The notes beneath the pieces are model-generated. The model saw nothing but the letters and a program-made list of their open reading frames with translations. It did not search any database and had not been told where the DNA came from. A stretch of 64,000 bases of DNA from Epiperipatus broadwayi (taxonomy: Eukaryota; Onychophora; Udeonychophora; Euonychophora; Peripatidae), in the NCBI GenBank assembly GCA_028023455.1, contig JAQFVV010000447.1:186001-250000 (forward strand), read 5' to 3'. The translations under genes were made by a program, and so were the position numbers. The first letter of the stretch is position 1. Every line of letters starts with the position of its first letter. This document shows, piece after piece, positions 1 to 11,151 of the stretch.

Positions 1-746
1 GTATATTGCCTTAGTAAATATTACTTTATTAATAAGGTAAATTAAAATTTTTAAATATACCTGTTATATTTGATAAATGAATTTGACAGAATGATAGCTA
101 TAAAAATTATGATTTGTTAATGGTGGAATTACTTCATTTACATAAAATGTGTTTTGTAATAAAAATTATGGATTATTAAATATAAAGAGTCAAATTACTT
201 CTTTTGCATAAAATGCTGTAATATAAATTATGGTTTAGTTAGGCATAGTTATTTATTTATAAAAACAAATTACAAAATTTTTTTTTTGATTATTCAATTG
301 TGAATTTGATATCATTACGGACAAAGGTAATAGTTTTTTTAGTTGGTTGTGAATTTGAGTTGTGACCACATTATGGACAAACATTCACATGGATTTTATA
401 TATAATGATAAAAACCTTTGGGTAGAATTAATACCAACAGTATCACACATCTATCTTGACCATATTCTAGAAGCTTTTAATGTAAACTGTAGTGATGAGT
501 GGATACCAGATGGTATAGTGCTATAAAATCATTATCTCAATATCTGGCTTTCAACTTCATAAGTAAAGTCTAGGATTCAAAGCCAATGTGAATGTACTTA
601 TTCAAATAACAGCCAAAGAATAGAAGACCTAAAGTTATCATAAATTCGAGGTCTCTAAAATATATGGTAATTGATCTATTGTTAGATCTATATAATTATG
701 CTTGAGTTCAAAATGTTATATATATATATCTTAATTTCAAGATATT
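1..746. other. AT-rich DNA, nothing recognised
   Basis: No coding region, RNA gene or clear repeat boundary was seen. The stretch holds only short A/T runs and a TA microsatellite near 718-730. Confidence 0.5.
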
Positions 747-816
747 ACCTTACAAGCAGTTGTCCCGAGTTAGCGGGTTTACTTCCCAGCCAATGCTATG
801 ATATATGAAAAAAAAA
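747..816 (+). repeat. Fragment of tRNA-derived SINE
   Basis: The piece matches the 3' part of the better copies at 20753 and 24316: the 'ttacaagcagttg' block, a degraded B box (gcgggtttacttccc) and the tail 'gctatgatatatgaaaa' ending in an A-run. The A-box half is missing, so it is a truncated copy. Confidence 0.6.
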
Positions 817-884
817 ATAGTATAAAAGAGTAAAAAGTAGCCACTAAATACGTAAATACATTAATTCCAGTTTTCAATCATAAA

Positions 885-935
885 TCTTCACTGATGAAGT
901 CAAGGATCAGAAACCAATCTAGTATCCATTGATTA
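885..935 (+). ncRNA. Possible relic of an F2-type hammerhead motif
   Basis: CTGATGA at 891-897 is followed 12 bases later by GAAAC, and the surrounding 45 bases align loosely with the F2 hammerhead at 61974. Stem III does not form as written and no element ends were found, so this may be an old remnant or chance. Confidence 0.25.
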
Positions 936-1232
936 CTAAAGCTGACTGAAGATGGCTCTAGGATAGGGTGACGATATCTGCAATTAGAGGTCTATGAAAC
1001 TATGAGAAAGTTATGATGATATTGTTGTTGGCAGTAATTCCCCATATCCACAGACTCTCTATTTGTACTTTTAGTTATTAAACTTTAAAGAAATTTATTA
1101 AATAAAAATAATAAAAATTGGAAATTTTGTCTTAACCAGCTTTATTTTGCGAACTGAATCAATGATTGCTTTCTTTCTCAGTAAATTTATTAATGTAATA
1201 ACTTTTTAGTAACTATATTGTTGGGTATATAT

Positions 1233-3282
1233 TATAACGATCGAAATGAAAGTGAAGATCGAATCTAATCGCAAAAACAATATCTGCAACTACCAGGGCG
1301 CCATCTAGGCATTTGAGCCTAGAAAAATTTATAGAGTAGGCAGATACGCGCTGTTAAGATTCCACTTTATTTAAATATTCCGATCGTTAGCCCAAGTCAC
1401 TAGCTCAGCGGAGACGCAGAGATAAAAATCTATATCTTAATTTATATCTTAAATATAAATAAATAAAAGCCACTGCCAGAAATTAACACATAAAAATATT
1501 TATTTACGCACATATAAAATCATTCTAAATTCGAGGAATAGGTTTAACATTTTTAGATTTTTATATTACTCTTTAATTGTACATTTACATAAATTTCAAT
1601 GAGTTTAATATTTTATTTAGATGGTCAAGTTTGAATAGACTACATAGATTTGCATTTGAAAATAAAACATTCTATCCCTATTTAACCTTAGGCTAAAATT
1701 CGCAGTCAAACTGGCATCAATCCATCTGATACATTTATGTATTCAATGTAGCATGAAAATACAACAGCACAAATATACTATACTGTCAGGAATGGAAATC
1801 TGAACAGTATAGTTAGAGAAACATTGACTCTTGTCCAATACAGGAATATGACATCTGTATAGCAAGAAGAACAATAAAATAAAAACTCCATAGGAAAGGG
1901 ACCGCGATCCTTTTTGCCGACTTACAATCCCATCCATAGGCAAAGGATTGGTGCGGTGTATTCAGCGATTCTGCACGTAGCGAAACTTATACTACATCTA
2001 CTAATTACACAAATATATCCAATCCATTGACCCAATTCAACAACGACACAAATAACCTAAGATTACCCTCCCCTAATATAACTTTACAAATCTATATAGC
2101 CATTTAGGCCCGACTTAAATTTAACATTTAGATACGTTCGCACAAATGCATTTTATAAAATTTGTTTTAAAATGTTGAGTACAGATCAGCTGCACAGATT
2201 CCACGGTCAAAAACATTCCAAATTAAACACAACCGATCAAAATACAAAGTCATCGATAAACGTCACTTGCATAGGGAATATACAAATCCCATTAGCATTC
2301 ATCGTAAGATGCTTGCAGTGATATCGTTGACATATATTCTAATCGAATGTGAAAACCACAACATTATCAACCGCTAACGAATCTATGCAACGTCTATACC
2401 CAATCTAAATTTCATCATTTAAAATTTAAACAACAAATAATTTATACAATAAGAGAGAAAAAAAAAATGGAAATGATTTTTATCAATCGGAAAACATATA
2501 AAATTAAACATTATTAATTGATTTTAAACTTAAAAGTCAGATAGAAGTTCATAAGCTTGAACAAAAGTTCTTAGTTATTTTTAAATTTAGAGTTCATGTC
2601 AATATAGCTTACAGTAGAAGAGTCCAGGTTCCTGTTTTTAATTCCCGCGACGTCTCCATTGGAAGATAATGTTCTGGAGGTAGCATTAGCTGGTTCCATT
2701 CTTGTATCACAGTCTTTTCATTTTATATTTTTTTTAAAACAAACAAAAAAAAATGAGAGAGAACGGCAAGTGCATCCTACCGTTCTCATCAAACCAAGTC
2801 CGAAAAAACTGTCTGGAACTCAATATTTCTCTTTTTATAGTAAATCTCCAGATTGAATGAACAAAGACGTCACTAATCCAAATTTTCGTTCGGGTCTGGG
2901 CTGAGGCTTGGTGCTTCCATTGGTCAAGCTAATTTCTTTTTATTTTCTTATCTATCTTTCATCAGATCATTTTAATTATACAAGAGCCCGAAGCTAGCTT
3001 GCTTTTCAAACAATTTATAAACAATCATTTCCATTTACAGATTACATTAATTAATACCTGTTTTTATTTTTAAATCTTGTACTTTTTTTTTATAAAAAAA
3101 ATACGTTCAAATACTTATTTTTTTTTTTTTTTAAAAAAAATATTTTTAAAGTTTGGCATCTGTGCGAATGTATATACGTTTAACAAACATTTTAATTTTA
3201 GCGTTTAGTTTTTTACTTTTATTTGCGAACTTTTAAGTTTTTATTTTAAATAAATGTAACGACATATTTATATATCGTTACA
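1233..3282 (-). mobile_element. Probable solo LTR (family L1), about 2.05 kb
   Basis: The termini are a short inverted repeat of the form TGTAACG...CGTTACA (the 1233 end has decayed to tataacg), bounded by 'atat' on both sides. A second, diverged copy lies at 50256-52085 and matches in scattered blocks, for example around 1640-1960 against 50640-50960. On the minus strand an AATAAA-type signal lies near 1500, where an R/U5 border would be expected. No gag, protease or RT is seen next to it. The short open frames inside have no recognisable protein. Length and termini suit Gypsy-type LTRs, but a non-autonomous DNA transposon cannot be excluded. Confidence 0.5.
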
Positions 3283-4744
3283 ATATATATTATTATTTAT
3301 TTTTGTTAATGTCTAAATATGTGCATTTTAAAAATTAAATTGCATAGTGTACTATTGAAGTGATTAATCAATTAATATTAATAATTACTGGTTATTATTA
3401 ATAATTACCAAATAAGATGGTCAAAGTGATTAAGTTTAAGAAATTTATCACATTCAACAATAGTTGTTCAATTTTCAACTGTCAATGGTAAATGTAATAA
3501 ATTTCAATATCGTTAGGTTCATAACTGTCAGTAATTAATGTAATACATTTTGATACATTAGATTGGAAGCTTTTCTGTATTCCAAAGAATAGAAGGATTC
3601 ATATCATTGTTGTGTTTTGGCTATCCATTCACTTAGTCCTGATTACTATGTTATTGGAAAAGATTTTTTATTTATGTCTATCGCTAGTGTGGCTGGCACA
3701 TTGTTTTTTACATTTTCATTAATTTTATGTTACCCGAAGTATAATGGAGTGTTTAGTCATAACGATGAAATGATTTAATGATTAAATGAATAATTTGAAA
3801 TCAAAAAGACATAAAAAAACACCAGTTATTTACAAGAGAAGAGTATTATTCATTTTTCTTAAAAGTAAAGAAAACAGAGAAGTTTTCCAACCAAATCACC
3901 TGCAGAATACCAACATTTATCATTGATGTGATCTTGTAAAAATTAATTTTTAAAAAAATCAGTTTCGTAAAATTTCATTCTTATTTTTTCTAATTTTAAT
4001 TATTTAATTGTATTCATTGTTAAAAGACTTACTTCATAGATTTTCTACTTGATTTCTAGAAAGCATCAAAGTTACATCCTCATATGTCTGTATATTTTTA
4101 TTAGATATCTTGCAAGGTCGATCACTTGGAATTCAAAGTCAACATAAAGCTAGAATTTTTCTTCTTTGTTCAAGAAGTGAGAAAGCTAAGGATGTGTTTA
4201 AATAACTGTCCTATAGAAAATGTAGGCAACAATTTAATATTTCCAGCACTTCAGTAGCTATTTTTATCCAGATAGTGGAAAATATCCAAATTCATGGACA
4301 TCTATTTTTTTTTTTTGGCAACAAATCAATAGAGGGCAGTATTGACTATATTTTTGGTTTGGAAATAGGTAGAAGTGCTTATATTTGAGCATCTAATCTT
4401 AAAAAGTACTCTGTATAAAAACCTCAAAGATCATATATAAATATTTGTTTACCATAAAGCTTTTATGGTTTATTGATAGATATATTTGCATGCCATATCC
4501 AAATGGTGTTCGGATAACATTTTCAGCTAAGGACTTCCCAAACCAACATAATTAAAGTTGAACCAGTTAGTTTTCCCATGAGGATAAAGTAAAGTAGGAA
4601 AATTGTCAAAACGCTCATCACAATGGGCTAGTATAATGAATAAGGCTATCCCTCCCATGCTTTTTAGTTTACAAGAGGAATGATATAAATCCTTTGACTG
4701 GAAAATAACCTTGTTAATGATATTGACTTTATATATATATATAT
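3283..4744. other. AT-rich intergenic or intronic DNA
   Basis: Only poly-A/T runs and simple TTA-rich sequence were seen. No ORF with a recognisable domain and no clear repeat. Confidence 0.5.
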
Positions 4745-4862
4745 AGGGTCTCTTGGTGCAGAAATAGCATTTTTGCATGTCATGTTTACAATATGGGTTT
4801 GAATCTGGGTCGAGTGAAAGTCTTTCGATAGATTTTTCTCCCAGATGTCTTGTCTCTAGCCA
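4745..4862 (+). repeat. Possible degraded tRNA-like SINE
   Basis: A B-box-like GGGTTTGAATCT at about 4795-4806 lies about 40 bases after an A-box-like 'tggtgcagaaat'. No poly-A tail or target duplication was found, so this is tentative. The minus-strand open frame across it is probably not a gene. Confidence 0.3.
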
Positions 4863-5877
4863 ACCCACTAACTATCTAAGATTGTTGGTGAATAGATCTT
4901 TAGATTTTCTTAGCTAGAAAGTAAAACATGGATGGAAAACTGCTGAAATCCTCATTATCGGCTATTGGCAGGACTGATGAATCTTGCTTTCGTCTTCATT
5001 GTTTCACAATGAGAACTGTTAGAGAGTTCTTTTCTTTGCAGTTTGCTATTAATTCAAAAGTCTGTATTGCCTGAATTTAAATATATCATATAGATTTTTT
5101 ATTTTTTAATCGCATGGGGAGAAAAAAAAACTTTTTTTTTCTTAAGTAAACCTCCAATTTATTTGTTGGCAACTTAAGCCAAGGTCGGCCATGTAATATC
5201 CAATTTATTTCACTAGGCTAAGTTGAGTTGCTTACAGATGATTAAAGAAAACAAATCGTAGTTTTCTTTCCTCATCTCAAGTTATTCACTGCTTTTATTT
5301 ACTTAGTAATTATATATTAATTCTTCTGCATCACACAATTTCTTTTGTGGAGTAATTGTAGTCTAAGTGAACAGAATGCTGTTGCCATGGTGATCTTTCT
5401 TTTATCTTTTCCATCACTATTAGGAAGAAAAGAAAGTTTTTTTTTTATTAAAAATTCTTCGAAGTGATTGTTATATTTATTATTTTCTAGAATGATTTAA
5501 ACCATCATATTTAAAGATGATAATAGGCGTGTGACTACAATGGCTTTATTCTAGACATTATGTAAATAAATACTGATGTTTGTGCCGTGCCCCTCTCTGT
5601 GGATATATGTTACGCTTGGTTTTTAAAATAGAATTATTTTAAAGTTATAATTACATTTTTTTAATATTAATAGTCAAAACTGTGTTTCTATATAACAACA
5701 TAATCAATTTTATCTAATAATGATAATAATTAAATAGTTAGTTGCATTGGGGGTCATGAAACATTTGAGAAATAAATTACACAAGTACAGTAATCAATTT
5801 TTTTTCTTCATTAGACAAAAGTTCTTGAAATTTGGCAAATTTTATATAAATGATCGATTATAATCAATTTGTAATCA
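4863..5877. other. AT-rich DNA, nothing recognised
   Basis: No gene, RNA or bounded repeat was recognised. Homopolymer A/T runs are frequent. Confidence 0.45.
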
Positions 5878-6208
5878 ATATCACCATTTGCAACCATCAT
5901 CAATCCACAGCAGAATGAGTTTCCAAGTTGAATCCAGTTTCTCTGATCCACAGGTTTTCTTTTGTACAGCCACTAGCACATTTCCTTATTTCAATTATAT
6001 ATTCCAAGGTCTTTTATAATCACATGGGATCCAGTGTAAGACTTTAACTGTCCATCTATTATTATTTTTTCTAATAATACATCCAGCCTGCTCCATTTTA
6101 GTTTTTTTAAACTACTTCACTGATGTTATCTGTTTGTTCTTTATCCAAATGTTTCATTTTTGATTCCTTTTTGTTATTCTTTTTAATTCCTTTTTGTTAT
6201 TCTCAACA

Positions 6209-6474
6209 TAATCTATAATATAAACAGTGAGGATTGCCAATTCCTCAACAAGCTTTGTGATAAATGCTTAGCCAGAGCCAGCACTTAAAATATCTCTGTC
6301 AGGAACCCCCCAAACCCTGACCATGGTTCTGTGCTTTGGCACTCCTCAGAGAGGTGCCAGGGTAGCATTTATCACAAAGCTTGTTGAGGAATTGGCAATC
6401 CTCACTGTTTATAACTTACAAGCTTAAGAGATAGGGTCATGTGATTTATGACTCTTATTTTTAATCTGTAATAT
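6209..6474 (+). mobile_element. F1a fold-back element with 13 bp TSD
   Basis: The element (6222-6461) is bounded by taatctataatat (6209-6221) and taatctgtaatat (6462-6474), one mismatch. Both flanks are continuous RTE sequence, so the insertion is real. About 47 bases at 6223-6270 recur inverted at 6365-6411. The inverted copy stops at 'aaacagtgagg', while the right copy continues into a unique 3' tail with GGTCATGTGA and 'tatgactcttatt'. It carries a minus-strand hammerhead motif. No ORF. Confidence 0.8.
6315..6354 (-). ncRNA. Hammerhead ribozyme motif, F1a (core damaged)
   Basis: On the minus strand: stem I CCTCT, CTGAGGA, stem II GTGC-CAAA-GCAC, then AGAA where the intact copy has GAAA, the palindrome CCATGG, and a GTC cleavage site followed by AGGG pairing with stem I. 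The AG/GA swap hits the invariant G12-A13, so this copy is probably inactive. Confidence 0.7.
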
Positions 6475-7085
6475 GATTCATTGAGTATGGTCTTCATATT
6501 GCTATTCTGTTAAGTGTCCAGGTCTCAGATCCATTAGTAAGAATTGGTTAAACATGTCTATTAAAATTCTTCCTATTCCAACATCTAGTCATGTTTTCTT
6601 TTAATAGTAAAACCTACCAAAAGCAATCTATCCAAATTTAATTTTATTATTAATTTCATTTATAATGTTTCCTTCTATATTAATAATTTAACCAAAGTAT
6701 TTGTAGTGGTTAACTTCTTCTAACTCATCATTATCAATTTTTATTTTCTTCTGAGGAAGCACATTAAACATCACTTTAGTTTTTTTTTTTTAATATTTAT
6801 CTTTGACCTTATTTTCTTACATCTTCTGAAGCTCTGAATCATTATTTGGAAAAAAAAAAAAAGGACACTAAAAACACATCATCTGAAAATAGATGACTTA
6901 AATATTCTTCATATATTTTTTATATCCTCAGCTTCCCATTTTAATCCCCAAAATACCTTTTGTAAAATCATGGAATCATTCTCTTATCAATAATAATTAT
7001 TTTTTTCATGTAATGCAATCATTTGCTGCTACATTTTGATAAATATTCTTCATTTAGACAATATCCCGGATATTTATAATAATAT

Positions 7086-8283
7086 TGAGTATTATTAAGG
7101 CACGAATGAATGAAGCTTATACAAATGGATGTAAATAATAAATATCTGATGATATTCTGCAAGCCTCACATCAAGTAGCGATTTATAATGTAATAAACTG
7201 TAAAAAAAAAAAAAAGGCAAATATTATGGAGCTATAAACTATGCTGTTTTGTTCTAATCCCCCTCAGGTTTAATGTTATAATAATGCATATTTTGTTGAT
7301 CAAGTTATTATTTAGAAAAAATGCACAATTTTTTAATGAACTGCAAGTATACAGTACTTTTCAACATGCATATATATATAACACAGACATTTTTTTATAG
7401 ATAAGTATAAACAAAATTATTAAAGTAATAAATATTGAGGAGGGGGGGCACATTTATATCCATTTTACCAAGTATGTGTTCACTAATATATTTACTGAAG
7501 GACAAAGTACAGTATAAAGAAAAAAAAATAACATTTTTATTTTTAAAATAAAATAAATAGAAAAACATCTGATTTTCTAGCTTTTTTTTTTCAATAACTT
7601 TTTTCTCTTATAGAAGTATAATAGACTAATCTTTTTAACAAGAAATTACAATCTTTTTTTATTTTTAAACCAGTATTACCTTTAAGGGTGTTCTAAAATG
7701 TTTAGCGTTATTTCAAAAAAGACGACCAAAAATGTGTGTAAGAATAAAACGGACAAAATATTTAAACTAGTATCTAAATAAATGTTTATGATGTTAAAAT
7801 AATGATTAATAATTTGCTTAATTAAGAATAAAATGTCAGATTTAAAAACAAATATTTTTAATATAGTGTAAACAAATTGAATGTGGTTTATTTACAAATA
7901 TCACATAGATATTAATTAGTTAGAAAACAAACAATAAATATAATAATATTGTTTAAATTGTATTTCCATCTGCTTTATTTATGCATAAATGGAAGAAAGT
8001 CGATCCACATAAAGACACCCTTATATACACTTACAAGCATTTAGAAATATAAAAATATTTTGCTTATTTATTTACCTTTAAATTATAGGCTAATTTTTTT
8101 TTTTTTTTCAAATTTTGCACAGCAATCATTCCTTTTGAGATGTGATGTTCTTAGACTGACATTTTCTTTTCTTTATTGAATTGTTTAAAAAAAGTTTTTT
8201 TGGAATTTCTGCAATTTGGTCACCATTAGTCAGTCAGTGTTAAGTATTCAGTTATTTACTATGCATAATTTTTATTAGTTCTT
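7086..8283. other. AT-rich DNA, nothing recognised
   Basis: Only A/T homopolymers, a G-run near 7443-7448 and short TA repeats were seen. No bounded element or coding region. Confidence 0.45.
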
Positions 8284-8996
8284 CATTAGACTAGAGATTA
8301 TCTAATGAATAATATTTATGTATTGTAATTTTTATTACACTACTCATGCAAAGTAGGGACTGTTTTCTATCCACTTTTAACACCTTGTGGGAGGATGTAA
8401 TCATAAACATATCAAAAATGTGAAAAAGATCTATGATCCTCAGGATGCACATTTCATGCTGAACCAGCACTCATCAGTTGGCCCAGACCACAATCTCTTA
8501 CACATATTTTTATCATTGTTCAGTATATATATAGATAGCAAATTGTTACAGTTTAATTGATGTGTCAAATGTACAACCCTCACTTTAACACAAATCACTT
8601 ATTGAAAGTATATTAATATGAAAATTACATTTCAGAAATATTATTCATTATTGGATAATCTCTAGTCTAATGAGTGACTAATAAAAATTATTAATATACT
8701 TTCAATAAGTGATTTGTGTTAAAGTTGTGAGGGCTGCAAATTTGACACATCAATTAAACTGCAATACTTTGCTATATATATATACTGAACAATAACAAAT
8801 ATATGTGTGAGATTGTAGTCTAAGCCAACTGATGGTTCAGCATGAAATGTGCAACATGGGGATCATGATTTTTTTCACGTGTCTTTGATCATGTTTATAA
8901 TTACATATCTTCACAAGAGTGTTAAAAGTGGATAGAAAATATTCCCTACCTTTCTTGAGAATGGTGTGATGAAAATTACACTACAAAAATATTATT
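8284..8996. mobile_element. F3 element in inverted (fold-back) arrangement
   Basis: Arms of about 300 bases (roughly 8301-8608 and 8690-8996) are inverted copies of one unit. The spacer contains a further piece of the unit end (gaaaattacatttcagaaat). The same unit occurs as a head-to-tail dimer at 60985-62190. The left arm has a hammerhead motif on the minus strand. The right-arm counterpart, near 8830-8860, has lost part of the core. No clear TSD was seen. Confidence 0.65.
8440..8482 (-). ncRNA. Hammerhead motif, F3 (weak stem I)
   Basis: Minus strand: CCAA, CTGATGA (8471-8477), a 6 bp stem II GTGCTG-GTT-CAGCAT, GAAA, then ATGTGCAT and C at the cleavage site. Stem III can pair with itself, or in trans as an 8 bp dimer with two G-U pairs. 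Stem I is damaged here (CTGAGG after the site), so activity is doubtful. Confidence 0.6.
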
Positions 8997-9199
8997 TATT
9001 TCTTTTGAACCAAATTAATAGGAGGAGTTTTTTTTTTTGTTTGTAATAATAATAAAAATGTATTTTAGGGCAATAAGTAAATAGATTTTTCTTCTTGCAT
9101 TTCTTTAATGCTGGAATTAATATTTTAATAAATACACACAGTATATATGTAAGATATTTGATTTCTTTCTATGAACAGTAAATTTATTTAAGTTAGGCT

Positions 9200-9385
9200 T
9201 CATATATAGATGGTACTATATTATTGGATTTCTCTATTAATGGATTTCTGTTTTCAGTGTTATGTGCATATGAAGATCAGCTTCATATATTGATAACATA
9301 TATTACTAGATTACTCTGCCATCAGATTTCTTTCATCAGTATTTGCTTGCATATGGATGTTTAGCAGCTTCATATATAGTTAGGC
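9200..9385 (+). repeat. Imperfect tandem duplication, unit about 85 bp
   Basis: Two diverged units begin with 'gcttcatatat' near 9200 and 9284, and a third start appears near 9371. Origin unknown. Confidence 0.55.
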
Positions 9386-9419
9386 TTTTAAAAATGTCTT
9401 GGTTGATTGGAACAAACAA

Positions 9420-9634
9420 CATTAGTGCTCGCGACTTTTAACTCGTGTAACTGCTATATTGTTGAAGCTTTGTGTATGGAAAGCGATGTCTACAATGAAT
9501 AGTAGGGAATGCAGCCAACAAAGTGCCATCAGCATGTGTCTTTATAAGACCAGCATGGAGTCCTGCTAATAACAGACCTATTCTTGAATTTGCACTCTTT
9601 TGAGTTAGTGTGTGCCTTTTCATTTATAGCTATC
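9420..9634. other. GC-richer patch of unknown origin
   Basis: This stretch is visibly less AT-rich than its surroundings and has a 61-codon open frame on the minus strand with no recognisable motif. It may be the 5' part of the F4-like repeat that follows, or an unrelated repeat. No function is proposed. Confidence 0.3.
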
Positions 9635-9905
9635 CAGATTTGCTATCTTAATATAAACTGAATACTGATTATATATATGGGAGATGATAATCTTGATCAA
9701 CTGATGAGTGCTGGTTCAGCACAAGATACATATATTGGTGATTATTTATCTTTTCTATATGTGTGTAGTCATGTGTATCGGTAGTTTGAGATAGTGTGGA
9801 TAGTTGATGGTTGCTTGAAAGTCTGAGTTCGAATCCCCTATATTTGCTATCCAGATGGATAAATACAAAGATTAAAGCTAAGTATTTGTTCAGTTTTTGA
9901 TTAGC
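9635..9905 (+). mobile_element. F4-like monomer with hammerhead and tRNA-like B box
   Basis: It aligns with the forward arm of the F4 element at 56540-56980. A hammerhead motif (9696-9739) is followed about 90 bases later by GAGTTCGAATCCC (9826-9838), which fits a tRNA/Pol III B box. A relative at 58959-59100 has GGGTTCAAATCCT at the same place. An A box is not convincing. Confidence 0.55.
9696..9739 (+). ncRNA. Hammerhead motif, F4-like (core damaged)
   Basis: Stem I ATCAA pairs with TTGGT. CTGATGA (9701-9707) and stem II GTGCTG/CAGCAC are intact. The invariant GAA reads AAG, so this copy should be inactive. Confidence 0.6.
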
Positions 9906-10205
9906 AAAAATAAAAGTTTATAACATAATGCAATATTAGTCTTCCTTTATCATAACAACATAGATTACAGTCTTTTGATTTATTTTTTAAGTATGAAATA
10001 TATTTAAATTAACTTTTGTAATTTATACTTTCTTTCCTTCATTAAGACATTAATAATTCAGGTTTTTTTTTTGTCAGAAGCAGAAATAAACCACATGATT
10101 TATTTATTGGAAATATTTTTTTAAATTTAATATTAAATAATTTGCTTTAAAATGTCGATAATATTATTACATATCTAATTCATATTTAAGTCATTCTAGA
10201 CTTTA
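9906..10205. other. AT-rich DNA, nothing recognised
   Basis: No feature was seen before the start of the F1d copy. Confidence 0.4.
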
Positions 10206-10343
10206 GTCAAAATAAGAGTCATAGATCACATGACCCTATACTCTTAAGCTTGTAAGTTATAAACAGTGAGGATTGCCAATTCCTCAACAAGATTTGTGAT
10301 AAATGCTTAGCTAGAGAAAGCATTTAAAATATCTCTGTCAGGA
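10206..10343 (-). mobile_element. F1d, single (non-inverted) F1 copy
   Basis: The reverse complement gives the F1 monomer from 'tcctgacagag', just downstream of the hammerhead position, through the complete 3' tail ending 'gactcttattttgac'. It shows the monomer without the fold-back and gives the true 3' end. A weak 10 bp similarity between the flanks (agactttagt, ggactttgtt) may be a decayed TSD. Confidence 0.6.
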
Positions 10344-10967
10344 CTTTGTTTTAATATTATATTATTTTTATGAACGTCTGTTTTTTTCTTATACATGTTA
10401 AATCAAAGGTAATCAATCCTGTGTTATAGGATTGAAGTATTTTGTTTTAATTATTAACTAGCCTTCTTTTTTTTAAAATCTTTTCTGCTTCTAAATACTT
10501 ATCATAGCCATTAGCAGCATTCTTTGGCCAAAAAACAGATTTTATATTTTCTGCTTCTTTGCTTCTTCTTAACTTTTTATCCTTTTTATGGTTTTAAATA
10601 CTTATAGCTGTTTTTTTAAATCCTTTCATATTTATGTATATTTATCTATTGTTTTTTTTCATATTTACTGTATATTAGTTTTTTTAATATATAAATATGT
10701 AGTACTGCTATTTTTAATTTTTTCAATCATTTTTAATGATATCTTAATATTTTAAATCTTATTTACATAAGTTTAGCCAATAATATTTTGGAAAAACAGG
10801 ATTCTACTGTGTAATAGAATTTCAAAGGATATTTCAAAAGGAAAATATTAAAAAAACTGGAAATGGTAACTGTGTGTATTTTCATGTAGATAAATTTTTT
10901 TAAGAAATATAATAAGAGCAAACATAATTAGTTATTTCATAAAACTTTAAAAATTTATTTAATAAAC
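10344..10967. other. AT-rich spacer between F1 copies
   Basis: No coding region or bounded repeat was seen. Long T-rich tracts dominate. Confidence 0.4.
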
Positions 10968-11034
10968 TATAAAGATCATATTAGCCAGAGAAAGCATTTA
11001 AAATATCTCTGTCAGGAACCCCCCTCCCCCAAAT

Positions 11035-11073
11035 CTCTGACCATGGTTTCGTGCTTTGGCACTCCTCAGAGAG
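11035..11073 (-). ncRNA. Type I hammerhead ribozyme, F1b (all core residues intact)
   Basis: Minus strand, 5' to 3': stem I CTCT (11073-11070), CTGAGGA (11069-11063; the variable base N7 is G), stem II GTGC-CAAA-GCAC with the canonical G10.1-C11.1 pair, GAA (11050-11048), the palindromic stem III ACCATGGT (11047-11040), C17 at 11039 in a GTC triplet, then AGAG pairing with stem I. Every invariant position of the hammerhead core is present. Stem III is only two to three pairs within one molecule but eight pairs in a dimer, as known for PLE hammerheads. This is the best candidate for an active ribozyme in the window. Activity is untested. Confidence 0.85.
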
Positions 11074-11108
11074 GCTCTAGGGTATCTTAAAACCCTAGCT
11101 ATCCTAGC

Positions 11109-11151
11109 ATCTCTCTGAGGAGTACCAAAGCTAGAAACCGTGGTCAGAGGT
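11109..11151 (+). ncRNA. Hammerhead motif, F1c (stem II decayed)
   Basis: CTGAGGA (11115-11121), GAAA (11134-11137), stem III ACCGTGGT and the GTC site are present. Stem I forms 6 pairs (ATCTCT with AGAGGT). Stem II GTAC-CAAA-GCTA pairs poorly, so this sister of F1b is probably weak. Confidence 0.7.

Larger units (their letters stand above)
5878..7085 (-). pseudogene. RTE-type LINE reverse transcriptase remnant, split by an F1 element
   Basis: Read on the minus strand this aligns block by block with the fuller RTE copy at 44573-47570, covering the second half of the RT and the C-terminal region through to the 3' end. Recognisable parts include the segment after the FADD box (near 6850-6900), the YLGQI-like block (near 6690) and the C-terminal 'WAGH' region (near 6080). 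It has many frameshifts and stops. An F1 fold-back element (6222-6461) interrupts it with a 13 bp duplication of RTE sequence. The 3' end lies at the CATCATCAA-type repeat typical of this family. It is 5'-truncated near 7085 and cannot code for protein. Confidence 0.75.

Noticed and set aside
4527-4868. 113-codon minus-strand open frame
   Set aside because: No recognisable domain. It includes a TA-repeat translated as YIYIYK and a SINE-like B box, so it is chance.
4970-5010. CTGATGA near 4975 as a hammerhead
   Set aside because: No GAAA at the right distance and no stem II.
6222-6461. Helitron or ordinary MITE
   Set aside because: Helitrons give no TSD and end in CTRR; MITEs have equal inverted ends and short fixed TSDs. 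This has unequal ends and a 13 bp TSD in RTE sequence.
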